Shown here: positions 48,601 to 55,881 of the stretch, one piece after another
How positions within the stretch are numbered: the first letter of the stretch is position 1
Layout: each line of letters opens with the position of its first letter
NCBI RefSeq assembly: GCF_021129235.1
Contig: NZ_JAJOMA010000001.1
Coordinates: 434,001-498,000, forward strand
Direction of reading: 5' to 3'
Origin: Kineosporia mesophila
Lineage (GTDB): Bacteria; Actinomycetota; Actinomycetes; Actinomycetales; Kineosporiaceae
DNA length: 64,000 bases
The notes under the pieces: generated by a model
Told to the model about the DNA's origin: nothing
The model's input: only the letters and a program-made list of their open reading frames with translations
The model's database searches: none
Translations under genes and position numbers: made by a program

Positions 48601-49493
48601 CCGCAGCCGGGTCGGCAGCCGAGGAAGAAGCTGCGCAGGATCAGCCGGCCGGATCCGGGCAACCGGAACACCGGCGCGTCCCCTGGACCTCGATCTCCGG
48701 CGACGGTACCCGGGAGGACCGGGAACTGATCCGGGCCCTGCTCGGCTGGCGCTACGAGGCGCACTCCCGGGCCGTCACCGGCGTCCTCGCCCTGCAACCA
48801 GGCCTGCGCGCGGCCTCCGGCCGGGGCGACCTGATGGTCGGCCTGGTCGCGGTCCGGGCCCACCTGGCCGGGGCGAGCACGGTGGTGGACGCCGTGCTGC
48901 GGGGCGAGAAGATCCGTTCCGACGGTGGTTTCGCCGAGGTCGACGCGGCCGGGGCCGCCCTGCTGGCCCGGTGCGCCCGGTCCGGGCTGAGTCGGCTGCC
49001 GGCGGTGATCGGTCCGGTGTTCCGGGCGGGCAGCCCGGACACCAGCCAGCTGGAGCGCTACCGGTCCGGGGTGCGCCTGGTGGAGCCGGCCTTCACCGAG
49101 GCCCGGCTGGCGCCGACACCGGCGTCCGAAAGCACGGTGGAATACGCCATCTGGTCGCGGACGGCCCGCCGCACCGACCGGGTGATGGGGATCGACGACG
49201 AAGGTTCCCCCCGGGTGCTGTTCGCCCCCGGTACGCAGTTCGTCGTTCTCGACGTCTTCCAGCCGGAGGACGGCGACCAGCTGCGCGTGCTGCTCAGTGA
49301 GATCCCGGCCTCGGCGGCCGGGCAGCCGCCGAACGAGGCGGCGGACGAGCGGATGCGGGAACGGTTGCGGGAGTCGATCAAGAACGTTGCCAGGCCGATC
49401 ACCCGGGTTCCGGAACAGTGGCGGTACCCGATCGGCATGCATTCCGAGGGCGATCTTTTCGCGCTCGAATCGTCAGAGGGAGCCAGGCCATGA
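45669..49493 (+). CDS. Low-complexity protein with conserved N-terminus and C-terminal ADP-ribosyltransferase-like fold
   Basis: A protein of 1274 residues. Residues 1-230 look folded (hydrophobic strands such as WFFLPLPVPVEEL and VVLAVSGRFAAVLLAPVMG). Residues 240-1010 are Ala/Pro/Glu/Val-rich and disordered, with three VWG(S/T) motifs (46812, 46875, 46920) and several tandem repeats. Residues 1020-1250 resemble an ART fold: helices ending in VDAVLRG, then PVFRAGS, a GVRLVEPAFTEARL segment in place of the usual STS strand, and RVLFAPGTQFVVLDV, where active enzymes have ExEVLFPPGT. The catalytic Ser-Thr-Ser and Glu are not evident, so the domain may be inactive. The gene overlaps its neighbours by one and four bases, so all are probably co-translated. 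Confidence 0.75.
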   Translation: MENRSPATDPMRRVRRRSRPWMLNRPGWALLRGGGNLRFDLTGAPSVTPPADGWELAPSTRPAPPSRVRAAAPDVPADAATERVLASGTATRAGWFFLPLPVPVEELPAAPDPYFVVHIPFGRSGFRVAGRPVSVRMLAQAIHCSPDWGRRPVVLAVSGRFAAVLLAPVMGSLSSALGVMVISSSGPILLGPRIMLAEAGFVSRQPGSSGSVDLGRVLPAMRRPRIPVRDRARAAREAAAVPAPPLSMPPVAAGAALDSAPAAASAPAPVSASAPASLPAAASAPAPASGPVEAAASSATEALSLLAEEAAPWPEPRAEPVPAEPSAPVASSVSADQFRLPAADLALPDLSARPGAAPASGQKETTQDAVAASDPDATGKPVWGSAPTPSKTPGSTEQSTGPVWGTPAGGAERQTKSVWGSPHTQRRRPARRETGASDSFEDMLRLVAAQQDAAEQEENTPTATDTPAATEAHDAAAATYAPVAHDAVETTAAHDAASVAVAQDAVETTAAHDAASVSAAQDAAGFAAAREDVETTAAHDAASVTAAHDAASVSAAQDAAGVTAAHDVAGSADGRHPSLPDEVAPRTVPEPAEPVRAGGTAPPNPTSAYPESPSGMRPVRILSDPSLLQIEGIARALQFTRIPPVVTSSGSFEAPDPTRDSAPVGHTESARETAPVSDAARVGDAEPVGNVVPDSAAVSASGAVPDSAAVPDSAAVPDSAAVPDSAAVPDSAAVPDSAAVNAAPMPNAAPVGDAESASNAVPPGEATPVRDAEPVRDAEPVRDAEPVRDAEPVRDAEPVRDAEPVRDAEPVRDAEPVRAAASGPAPGIPDAGSGSTPETVDDPRFAEVPETTESSRPPEGLATGSSSGVTRAKSWLKRAGTMIPSAGIAEAAGTTDVAATTSSSAPAVATTPATSNQATASTPPAEPEPTLPAAVAPLATGLLEMLSEPDIPALAEASSIPDEDPLEAYLAATAEALAAAGSAAEEEAAQDQPAGSGQPEHRRVPWTSISGDGTREDRELIRALLGWRYEAHSRAVTGVLALQPGLRAASGRGDLMVGLVAVRAHLAGASTVVDAVLRGEKIRSDGGFAEVDAAGAALLARCARSGLSRLPAVIGPVFRAGSPDTSQLERYRSGVRLVEPAFTEARLAPTPASESTVEYAIWSRTARRTDRVMGIDDEGSPRVLFAPGTQFVVLDVFQPEDGDQLRVLLSEIPASAAGQPPNEAADERMRERLRESIKNVARPITRVPEQWRYPIGMHSEGDLFALESSEGARP
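47084..47382 (+). repeat. Imperfect Ala/Asp/His-rich tandem repeats in coding sequence
   Basis: Units related to AHDAASVTA, AQDAASVSA and AHDAVETTA repeat about eleven times within the disordered middle of the protein at 45669-49493. The period is roughly 27 bases with shuffled variants, which suggests repeated slippage and recombination. Confidence 0.7.
47778..47885 (+). repeat. Six perfect 18-base tandem repeats encoding VPDSAA
   Basis: The unit GTGCCGGACAGTGCTGCC is repeated six times in frame. A related copy at 47742-47759 and a diverged one after it precede the array. Being identical at the DNA level, the array is recent and likely variable in copy number. Confidence 0.9.
47973..48116 (+). 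repeat. Eight 18-base tandem repeats encoding VRDAEP
   Basis: The unit GTCCGTGACGCTGAGCCG is repeated eight times in frame with changes only in the first and last units. It is a second independent 18-base array in the same gene, about 90 bases after the VPDSAA array. Confidence 0.9.
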
Positions 49494-52400
49494 CCGTCAC
49501 GGTGCTGTCGGTCTCGGCGACCGACACCGGATGCGTCAGCGGGATCGCCAAGGCGCTGGCCCGCGCCCGGCCGGGGGCGACCGTCGCCGTACGGCCGGGG
49601 ACCTACCGGGAGTCGCTGACCCTGCGCCATGACGTCACGGTGGTCGCCGAGGACGGTCCCGGCTCGGTCGTGATCGAGGTTCCCCGGGGGCAGGGCATTC
49701 TCGTGGCCCACGGGAAGGTCGAGCTGAACGGGCTGACCATCCGCGGCGGCGATCCGGACCTGCCCGCCGTCCAGATGGTCGGCGGGGATTTGCTGCTGGC
49801 CGACTGCGAGATCGATGTCGACGGGGTGGCCGCCCTGCACGTGCTGGGTGGCCAGATCCGGATGGCCGGCGGCACGGTCCGAAACCTGACCGGTGCCGGG
49901 GTGATCGTCGAGGACGGCGGGGGCGAGTTCCGCGGCGTCACTCTGGAGGACGTCGGCAACGGCGGGCTGGTGCTCGCCGGTGACGGCGCACCGGTTTTCG
50001 AGAAATGCACCCTCACCCGGATCAAGGGCAGCGCCGTGATGGCCGGCGGCACCAGCACCGCGGTGCTGCGCGACTGCCGGATCAGTGAGGTGGACGGCGT
50101 CGGGGTGGTCGTCCAGCAGGAGGCCCGACTGCGGCTGGTCCGTACCACCGTGGACGACGCCAAGATCGGTCTCTACGTCGGGGGCGAGGCCTCGCCGGAG
50201 ATCGAGAACAGCATCTTCAGGAGTGCCGGGGCCCACGGTGTGGTGCTGGGTGACACCGCCGACCCGTTGCTGACCGACTGCACCGTCCAGGACCCGGCCG
50301 GGCACGGCCTGCACGTCTCGGGCTCGGCCACCGGCACTTTCCGGGACTGCGCGTTCATCGGCTCCGGGGCGCCGGGTCTGGCGGTGATCGACTCGGCCGC
50401 ACCGGTTCTCAGCGGTGGAACGGTCTCCGGTTCGGCGGGTGTCGGGCTGCTGCTGCTCGGCTCCTCGGGTGCGACGGTGGAGGGCCTCACCCTGACCGGG
50501 AACCGGGTCGGGGTGTCGGTGGAGGATGCCTCCCAGCCCCTTCTGCGGGGCCTGACGATCACCGGGGGCCACTACGGTCTCCACCTGGGCGGTGGCGTCG
50601 TCACGGTCGAGGACAGCACGATCGAGAATGCCACCCGGGCCGGTGTGCGTCTGGCCGGTGAGTCGGTGCTGGTCATGAACAACTCCCGGATCCTCGGCAA
50701 CCGCGCCGGTCTCGACCTGGCGGCGGGATCGCGGTCGACGGTGAGCGCCACCGACGTCGCCGGGTCCGGGCACACCGGTGTCCTGATCGGCGACGGCGCG
50801 GTCGCCGAGCTCACCGGCTGCCGGGTGCGGGACACCCAGGGCAGCGGTGTGGTCTGGGCCACGGGCAGCCAGGGGGCCCTGGCCGACTGCGAAGTGGTCT
50901 CCAACGTGCGGGACGGCGTGGAGGTGCACACCAACCGTCAGGTCTCGATCCGCGGCTGCACGCTGCGCGGCAACGGCGGCGAGGGCCTGGCCACCGCGAA
51001 CCCGGGCATCGTCGTGGACAGTTCGGACGTCGACCTGGGCAACAACGGCGTCCGTCCTTCGCCGGCGGCGCGTCCCACTGAACCCACCGATCCCACTGAA
51101 CCCACCGATCCCACTGAGTCCACTGAGCCGGCCGAACCCCGTAGGCCGGCCGGCGGGCGTCCTCCCGTCACCTCTCCGGGCACCGGAAATGGTTCACCGG
51201 AAACGTCTTCCGGTGACCAGCCGAAGCTGTCGACGTACGACAAGCCGGCCCCGGAGACTGTCGCCCAGGAGGACGAGGGCGGCGCCGACCCGGTGAAGCA
51301 GTTGCTCGAGGACCTCGGCGCGCTGGTCGGGCTGGACGCGGTGAAGCGCGAGGTGGGCACGCTGGTCGGGCTGCACCAGGTGGCCAAGCGCCGGGCCGAC
51401 GCCGGACTACAGTCTCCGCAGATGTCGCGGCACCTGGTGTTCGCGGGCCCGCCCGGTACCGGTAAGACCACGGTGGCCCGGCTGTACGGAAAGATCCTGG
51501 CCGGGCTGGGCGTGCTCAAGACCGGTCAGATGGTCGAGGTGGCCCGGGCGGATCTGGTGGCCGAGCACATCGGTGGTACGGCGGTGAAGACCACGAAGAA
51601 GATCGAGGAGGCCATCGGTGGCGTTCTTTTCATCGACGAGGCGTACACGCTGGCTCCGCCGGACGGTAGTAGTCAGGATTTCGGTCGTGAGGCGATCGAC
51701 ACGTTGGTGAAGCTGATGGAGGACCACCGGGACGAGCTGGTGGTGATCGTGGCCGGTTATGCGCCGAACATGCGTGCGTTCATGAGCCAGAACCCCGGTC
51801 TGGATTCCCGGTTCTCGAAGACGATCGAGTTCGAGAGTTACAGCAGTGACGAACTGGTGACGATCGTGGAGCGGCTGTGCCGCAAGAACCACTATGCGCT
51901 GGAGTACGAGACGCAGGAGGCGTTGCGCCGGGTCTTCGAGAAGATGCCCCGGACGGAGACGTTCGGTAACGCGCGGGCGGCGCGGCTGGTGTTCGAGGAG
52001 ATGCTGGGGCGCCAGGCCTACCGTCTGGCCGCGACACCCGATGTGGCCGAGATCGAACTGGCCCGGCTGCTGCCCGAAGACCTGAACGACTCCTCCGAGA
52101 AGTCGCAGAGCGAGCAGTCGGCGGCCGGTTCCGTGGTCGACACCCTGATGCGCCGGCTCGAGGGCATGATCGGCCTGGCCGAGGTGAAGCGCGAGGTGGC
52201 CGACGTGGTCGACCTGATCGCCTCGGCGAAGGCCCGCGTCGAGGCCGGGCTGCCCGCGCCGTCGATGTCCCGGCACCTGGTCTTCGCCGGTCCGCCCGGT
52301 ACCGGTAAGACCACGGTGGCAAGGCTTTACGGTCAGCTGCTGAATGCCATGGGTGTGCTGGACACCGGTCAGATGGTCGAGGTGGCGCGGGCCGATCTGG

Positions 52401-52948
52401 TCGGTCAGTACGTCGGTCACACGGCGCAGAAGACGCTGGAGGTGTTCAACCGGGCCCGTGGTGGTGTGCTCTTCATCGACGAGGCGTACACGCTGGCCCC
52501 GCCCGGCGCCGGCAACGACTTCGGCCGGGAGGCCATCGACACCCTGGTCAAGCTGATGGAAGACCACCGCGACGAGATCGTCGTCATCGTGGCCGGGTAC
52601 ACCGGGGACATGAAGCAGTTCCTGGACGCGAACGTGGGCCTGGCGTCCCGGTTCAGTCACCAGATCAACTTCGCCTCGTACAGCCCGGACGAGCTGGTGG
52701 CGATCTTCCAGTCGCTGGCGGCGCTGGGTGGTTACGAGGCGGGCGGCGACACCATGCAGGTGCTGCGCCGGCACTTCGCCAAGGTCGACCGGGGCGAGAC
52801 CTTCGGCAACGGGCGGTACGCGCGGCAGCTGCTGGACAAGGCGATCACCCGGCAGGCCAGCCGGCTGCGCACCATCCCGAACCCGTCGTTGCGGGACATG
52901 CAGGTGCTGACCCAGGCCGACATCACGGCCGCGCTGGGCCGGCGCTGA
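49490..52948 (+). CDS. Right-handed beta-helix protein with two CbxX/CfqX AAA+ domains (paralogue 2)
   Basis: A protein of 1152 residues with the same architecture as the gene at 40945: beta-helix (residues 1-520), a linker with PTEPTDPTEPTDPTE repeats (about 525-600) and two AAA+ modules with Walker A GPPGTGKT at residues 653-660 and 934-941. The start ATG at 49490 overlaps the upstream stop (ATGA), has GAGGGAG upstream, and its MTVTVLSVSAT matches the MTAAVISVSAT start of paralogue 1; longer in-frame starts are unlikely. The AAA+ block at about 51523-52032 is nearly identical in DNA to 42911-43420, while the beta-helices are clearly diverged. This suggests different binding surfaces on a shared motor. 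The two paralogues may form a mixed or double ring, which is inference. Confidence 0.85.
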   Translation: MTVTVLSVSATDTGCVSGIAKALARARPGATVAVRPGTYRESLTLRHDVTVVAEDGPGSVVIEVPRGQGILVAHGKVELNGLTIRGGDPDLPAVQMVGGDLLLADCEIDVDGVAALHVLGGQIRMAGGTVRNLTGAGVIVEDGGGEFRGVTLEDVGNGGLVLAGDGAPVFEKCTLTRIKGSAVMAGGTSTAVLRDCRISEVDGVGVVVQQEARLRLVRTTVDDAKIGLYVGGEASPEIENSIFRSAGAHGVVLGDTADPLLTDCTVQDPAGHGLHVSGSATGTFRDCAFIGSGAPGLAVIDSAAPVLSGGTVSGSAGVGLLLLGSSGATVEGLTLTGNRVGVSVEDASQPLLRGLTITGGHYGLHLGGGVVTVEDSTIENATRAGVRLAGESVLVMNNSRILGNRAGLDLAAGSRSTVSATDVAGSGHTGVLIGDGAVAELTGCRVRDTQGSGVVWATGSQGALADCEVVSNVRDGVEVHTNRQVSIRGCTLRGNGGEGLATANPGIVVDSSDVDLGNNGVRPSPAARPTEPTDPTEPTDPTESTEPAEPRRPAGGRPPVTSPGTGNGSPETSSGDQPKLSTYDKPAPETVAQEDEGGADPVKQLLEDLGALVGLDAVKREVGTLVGLHQVAKRRADAGLQSPQMSRHLVFAGPPGTGKTTVARLYGKILAGLGVLKTGQMVEVARADLVAEHIGGTAVKTTKKIEEAIGGVLFIDEAYTLAPPDGSSQDFGREAIDTLVKLMEDHRDELVVIVAGYAPNMRAFMSQNPGLDSRFSKTIEFESYSSDELVTIVERLCRKNHYALEYETQEALRRVFEKMPRTETFGNARAARLVFEEMLGRQAYRLAATPDVAEIELARLLPEDLNDSSEKSQSEQSAAGSVVDTLMRRLEGMIGLAEVKREVADVVDLIASAKARVEAGLPAPSMSRHLVFAGPPGTGKTTVARLYGQLLNAMGVLDTGQMVEVARADLVGQYVGHTAQKTLEVFNRARGGVLFIDEAYTLAPPGAGNDFGREAIDTLVKLMEDHRDEIVVIVAGYTGDMKQFLDANVGLASRFSHQINFASYSPDELVAIFQSLAALGGYEAGGDTMQVLRRHFAKVDRGETFGNGRYARQLLDKAITRQASRLRTIPNPSLRDMQVLTQADITAALGRR

Positions 52949-52960
52949 GACGGACGCCGC

Positions 52961-52982
52961 GCCCGGGCCTCAGAGCCCGGGC
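52961..52982. terminator. GC-rich hairpin between convergent genes
   Basis: GCCCGGGC at 52961-52968 and 52975-52982 forms an 8-bp stem with a 6-base loop (CTCAGA), in the gap between the AAA+ gene stop (52948) and the end of the minus-strand gene (52970), overlapping the latter's last codons. No T run is present, as is common in high-GC bacteria. It could terminate transcription from both sides. Confidence 0.5.
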
Positions 52983-54079
52983 CCGGCGCCCGAGATGATC
53001 CGCCCCGCCAGCGCCGCGGCCCCCAGCGCCGCGCTGTACTGCGGGTCGGCCAGCACCGTCACCGGTCGGCCCAGGTCTTCCGCCAGCATCGCCGACACCA
53101 GGGGGATCCGGGCGGTACCGCCGGTGAGCAGGACAGCGCCCAGGTCGGCCGCCCGGACCCCGGCGGAGTCGAGGACCCGGCGCAACGCGGGCAGGCCGGC
53201 CGTGAGCTGCGGGCGGATCCACTGCTCCAGCTGGTCACGATCCAGAGTCGGTCGGTGCCCGGTTCCGGGTAGCTCCGCCTCGACCACCACCTGCCGGGCG
53301 GTGGAGAGCGTCTCCTTGGCCTGGACACAGGCGTCCCGCACCTGCCGTAGGGCGGCCGAGTCGTCGGGCCGCCCGGAGTCGAGCAGACCGACGGCCCCGT
53401 CGGACGCCAGGTCCAGGTGTGCCATCACCGCGTCGTCCAGGTCCACCCCGCCGAACCACTCCAGCGACTCGGGCACGCCGAGCACCCCGATCGAGTTCGG
53501 TGAGGTGCGGATCACCGTGGCGTCGAACGTGCTGCCCCCGGCGTCGTACACGGCGATCGGCTCCGGGCCGGCGGGCGGCCGGTGACCCAGGTGCCAGGCC
53601 GTCACCGCCTCGGCCTCGGCGAGCAGGGTCACCTGACCCCGGGCGAGCCCGGCGCGGCGGGTGACCTCGGCGAACTGCTCACGCCGGTAAGGACCCCAGA
53701 CCGCGGGGAACGTCACCACCACGTGGCCGGGCGGGGTTCCGCCGTGCTTCGCCGTCACCCGGCCGAGGGCGCTGACGAGCAGGGCCGTGAGGAGTTCGCC
53801 GGCCGTGCAGTCGTGCCCGCCGAGCCGGATCGGCGTGGAATCGCCGAGTCGCCGGCGGAAGAGGTGAGCGGCGATCTCGGGCCCGCCGGTGTTCGCGGTG
53901 GTGAGTGAACCGTCCGGGGCGACCCGCACGACGGAAGGCAGGAGGACGGAGTGCGAGCGCAGTCGTACCATCTGAGTGAGATCGGCGCGGTGTATCGCCG
54001 CGGCGGTGAACGCAGTGCCGAGGTCGAGGCCGAGGCCGTAACTCAAATGGACGCCCCTCGTGTGCAATGCGTGAATCAT
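52970..54079 (-). CDS. Hsp70/actin-like ATPase, nucleotide-binding domain only
   Basis: A protein of 369 residues, about the size of the Hsp70 nucleotide-binding domain alone; the substrate-binding domain is absent. Visible are phosphate-1 GLDLGTAF (17-24), VVVTFPAVWG (120-129), phosphate-2 VYDAGGSTFD (177-186, where DnaK has DLGGGTFD) and the adenosine motif LLTGGTARIP (317-326). The first eleven residues precede the conserved SYGLGLDLG start, so TTG at 54046, with GAGGGG upstream, is a serious alternative to ATG at 54079. It is divergent from the response regulator at 54173 and convergent with the AAA+ gene. Its partner is unknown; a chaperone-like or scaffold role near this cluster is inference. 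Confidence 0.8.
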   Translation of the reverse strand: MIHALHTRGVHLSYGLGLDLGTAFTAAAIHRADLTQMVRLRSHSVLLPSVVRVAPDGSLTTANTGGPEIAAHLFRRRLGDSTPIRLGGHDCTAGELLTALLVSALGRVTAKHGGTPPGHVVVTFPAVWGPYRREQFAEVTRRAGLARGQVTLLAEAEAVTAWHLGHRPPAGPEPIAVYDAGGSTFDATVIRTSPNSIGVLGVPESLEWFGGVDLDDAVMAHLDLASDGAVGLLDSGRPDDSAALRQVRDACVQAKETLSTARQVVVEAELPGTGHRPTLDRDQLEQWIRPQLTAGLPALRRVLDSAGVRAADLGAVLLTGGTARIPLVSAMLAEDLGRPVTVLADPQYSAALGAAALAGRIISGAGPGL

Positions 54080-54172
54080 TTAGTCGCCTTTAGGATAATC
54101 CAAACCGGTAACCTGCCCGGCTGTACCGCTACGGCTACCCGAAGGTTCATCGACAAGACCTATGGCGATCAC
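54080..54172. promoter_or_regulatory. Divergent intergenic region, likely promoters
   Basis: This 93-base gap separates the Hsp70-like gene (minus) from the response regulator (plus) and is noticeably more A/T-rich than its surroundings around 54070-54105. On the minus strand TATCCT (complement of 54091-54096) resembles a -10 box about 12 bases before the ATG at 54079; on the plus strand TAGGAT (54090-54095) resembles a -10 box. These are matches by eye only. Confidence 0.3.
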
Positions 54173-54865
54173 ATGACCGACCCCGGCGACGATGAGTCCG
54201 CTCCGCTCACAGTGGCGGTGGCGGAAGACGGCGCGCTGTTCCGCGAGGGGCTGGTGCTCCTGCTCGAGGCCACCGGCCACACGGTCGTGGGAGCGGTGGA
54301 CGACGGCGACAAGCTGGTGACCCTGCTCGGGCACACCCCTGTCGACGTGGCCGTGCTCGACATCCGGATGCCGCCCGAACCGGACGGCGGCCTGGTCACG
54401 GCCCGCCGGCTGCGAGAGCTGCACCCGAAGACCGGCCTGCTGCTGCTGTCGCACTATGCCGAGGCGCACTACCTGATGGAGGTGCTGAAGATCGGCACGG
54501 AGGCGATCGGCTACCGCCTGAAAGATCGCATCTCCAGTGCCGACGCCCTGCGCGACTCGGTGTACCGGGTGGCCCGCGGGGAGATCGTGATCGAGCCGCT
54601 GGTCGCCGGTCAGCTGGTCGGCCGGGCGGCCGGGCAGCCCGACGAGCTCGGGTCGCTGACCGGCCGCGAGGCCGAGGTGCTGCGCCTGATGGCCGAGGGC
54701 CGGTCCAACTCGGGGATCGCCCGTGAGCTGTTCCTCTCCCCGAAGGCCGTGGAGAAGAACGTCGCGGCGATCTTCTCCAAGCTGAACCTGCCCACCGACG
54801 CCACGTCACACCATCGCCGGGTCCTGGCGGTCCTCACGTATCTGCGGGCCCGGCGGGAACGGTGA
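54173..54865 (+). CDS. NarL/LuxR-family two-component response regulator
   Basis: A protein of 230 residues. The receiver domain has the acidic pair Glu18-Asp19 (AVAEDG), phospho-acceptor Asp63 (AVLDIRMPP) and Lys117 (YRLKDR). The C-terminal LuxR-type helix-turn-helix is LTGREAEVLRLMAEGRSNSG...LFLSPKAVEKNV, with the usual SxKxVEKNV recognition helix. The frame extends upstream, but ATG 54173 places the first beta-strand at the usual distance; upstream codons match nothing. The stop overlaps the kinase start by four bases (GTGA), so regulator and kinase are co-translated and very likely a cognate pair. Confidence 0.88.
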   Translation: MTDPGDDESAPLTVAVAEDGALFREGLVLLLEATGHTVVGAVDDGDKLVTLLGHTPVDVAVLDIRMPPEPDGGLVTARRLRELHPKTGLLLLSHYAEAHYLMEVLKIGTEAIGYRLKDRISSADALRDSVYRVARGEIVIEPLVAGQLVGRAAGQPDELGSLTGREAEVLRLMAEGRSNSGIARELFLSPKAVEKNVAAIFSKLNLPTDATSHHRRVLAVLTYLRARRER

Positions 54866-55881
54866 GTGTTCTCCCCACCGGTCGCGACGACCTCCTGGCC
54901 GGGGTCGCGGCGATCCGCCCGGGGCCCGGTGGGGTTCATCTCGTACAACTGTGTCAGTGGCTGCGTTCGGGACTCGGGGTGGCCCGGGTGCGGCTGGTCC
55001 TGACCGACGGCAGCGAGTTCGCCTGGCCCGGTGACGCCGTCCCGGCCGGCCGGCACCGGCGCTGGGTGCGATTGACGGCCGGCCGGGAGAAGGCCGGTGA
55101 CCTGTACCTGGAGCACCGGTTCCGGTCGCTCGGCCGGCGCCGCGAACGGCTGCTGACCGAGGTGGGCGATCTGCTCGGCCCGATGCTGCGCGGGGTGGTG
55201 GTGCAGAACGAACTCGACCGCTCGCTGGAATCGGCCCGCGGTCACGCCGAGCGGGTGGCCGCCGTGCGCCGCCGGGCCTTCGGCGAGCGCGTCGCCGAGC
55301 GCCGGGAGATCGAGCGGGACCTGCACGACGGTGCCCAGCACCATCTGGTCGCCCTCGGCATGACGCTGGGGCTGCTGGAGCTGTACGCCCGCAACAATGA
55401 TCCGGCCGGTCAGCAGAACCAGTTGCGGCGTCTGCGTAAAGGGCTGGACCGGGCCGAGAACGCGCTCTACCTCACCGCGACCGGGGGTAGCCCGCTGCTG
55501 CAGGAGGCCGGGGTCTATCCGGCGCTGACGGCCGAGTTCAACGACGCGGGAGCCCAGATCCGGCTGGAGGTGTCGGAGTGGGACACCACCCGGCGCTACG
55601 AGGTCGCGGTGGAGCTGGCGGTCTACTTCATTTGCCTGGAGGCGGTGAACAACGCGCGCAAGTACGCCGGAGGCGCCGAGGTGGTGGTGCGCCTGGCCAA
55701 TTCGCCCGCCGGGCTGGCCTTCTCGGTCACCGACACCGGTCCCGGCCTGGAGGCGGGCGATCTGCAGGGATCGTCGGGCATGGCCAACATCCGGCGGCGG
55801 ATCGTGGCTGTCGGGGGTCGCCTCCAGGTGCGCTCGGCGCCCGGGGCGGGCACCGCGGTGCACGGGTTCATCCCCTTCTGA
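54862..55881 (+). CDS. Cytoplasmic HisKA_3-type sensor histidine kinase
   Basis: A protein of 339 residues without transmembrane segments. Residues 1-110 form a small sensor region of unknown ligand. The dimerisation and phospho-acceptor motif REIERDLHDGAQHHLVAL has His155. The ATPase domain shows EAVNNARKYA (N box), DTGPGL (G1) and GSSGMANIRRRI (G2), ending in an AGTAVHGFIPF strand. It overlaps the response regulator by four bases, and its 3' end overlaps the convergent gene at 55868 by 14 bases. The lack of membrane segments suggests a cytoplasmic signal or a partner protein, perhaps the kinase-like protein next door. Confidence 0.85.
   Translation: MSVLPTGRDDLLAGVAAIRPGPGGVHLVQLCQWLRSGLGVARVRLVLTDGSEFAWPGDAVPAGRHRRWVRLTAGREKAGDLYLEHRFRSLGRRRERLLTEVGDLLGPMLRGVVVQNELDRSLESARGHAERVAAVRRRAFGERVAERREIERDLHDGAQHHLVALGMTLGLLELYARNNDPAGQQNQLRRLRKGLDRAENALYLTATGGSPLLQEAGVYPALTAEFNDAGAQIRLEVSEWDTTRRYEVAVELAVYFICLEAVNNARKYAGGAEVVVRLANSPAGLAFSVTDTGPGLEAGDLQGSSGMANIRRRIVAVGGRLQVRSAPGAGTAVHGFIPF

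Noticed and set aside
49418-49489. Longer start for the second AAA+/beta-helix gene
   Set aside because: The upstream 24 codons overlap the previous gene and do not match the paralogue, whose start aligns with ATG 49490.
40945-52948. Type VII (ESX) secretion locus based on EccA-like ATPases
   Set aside because: No WXG100, EccB, EccC, EccD or mycosin gene is in the window; CbxX/CfqX domains alone do not establish the system.
53951-54172. Longer start for the response regulator
   Set aside because: The extra 74 residues overlap the divergent Hsp70-like gene and its promoter region and resemble no receiver-domain extension; ATG 54173 gives the normal N-terminus.
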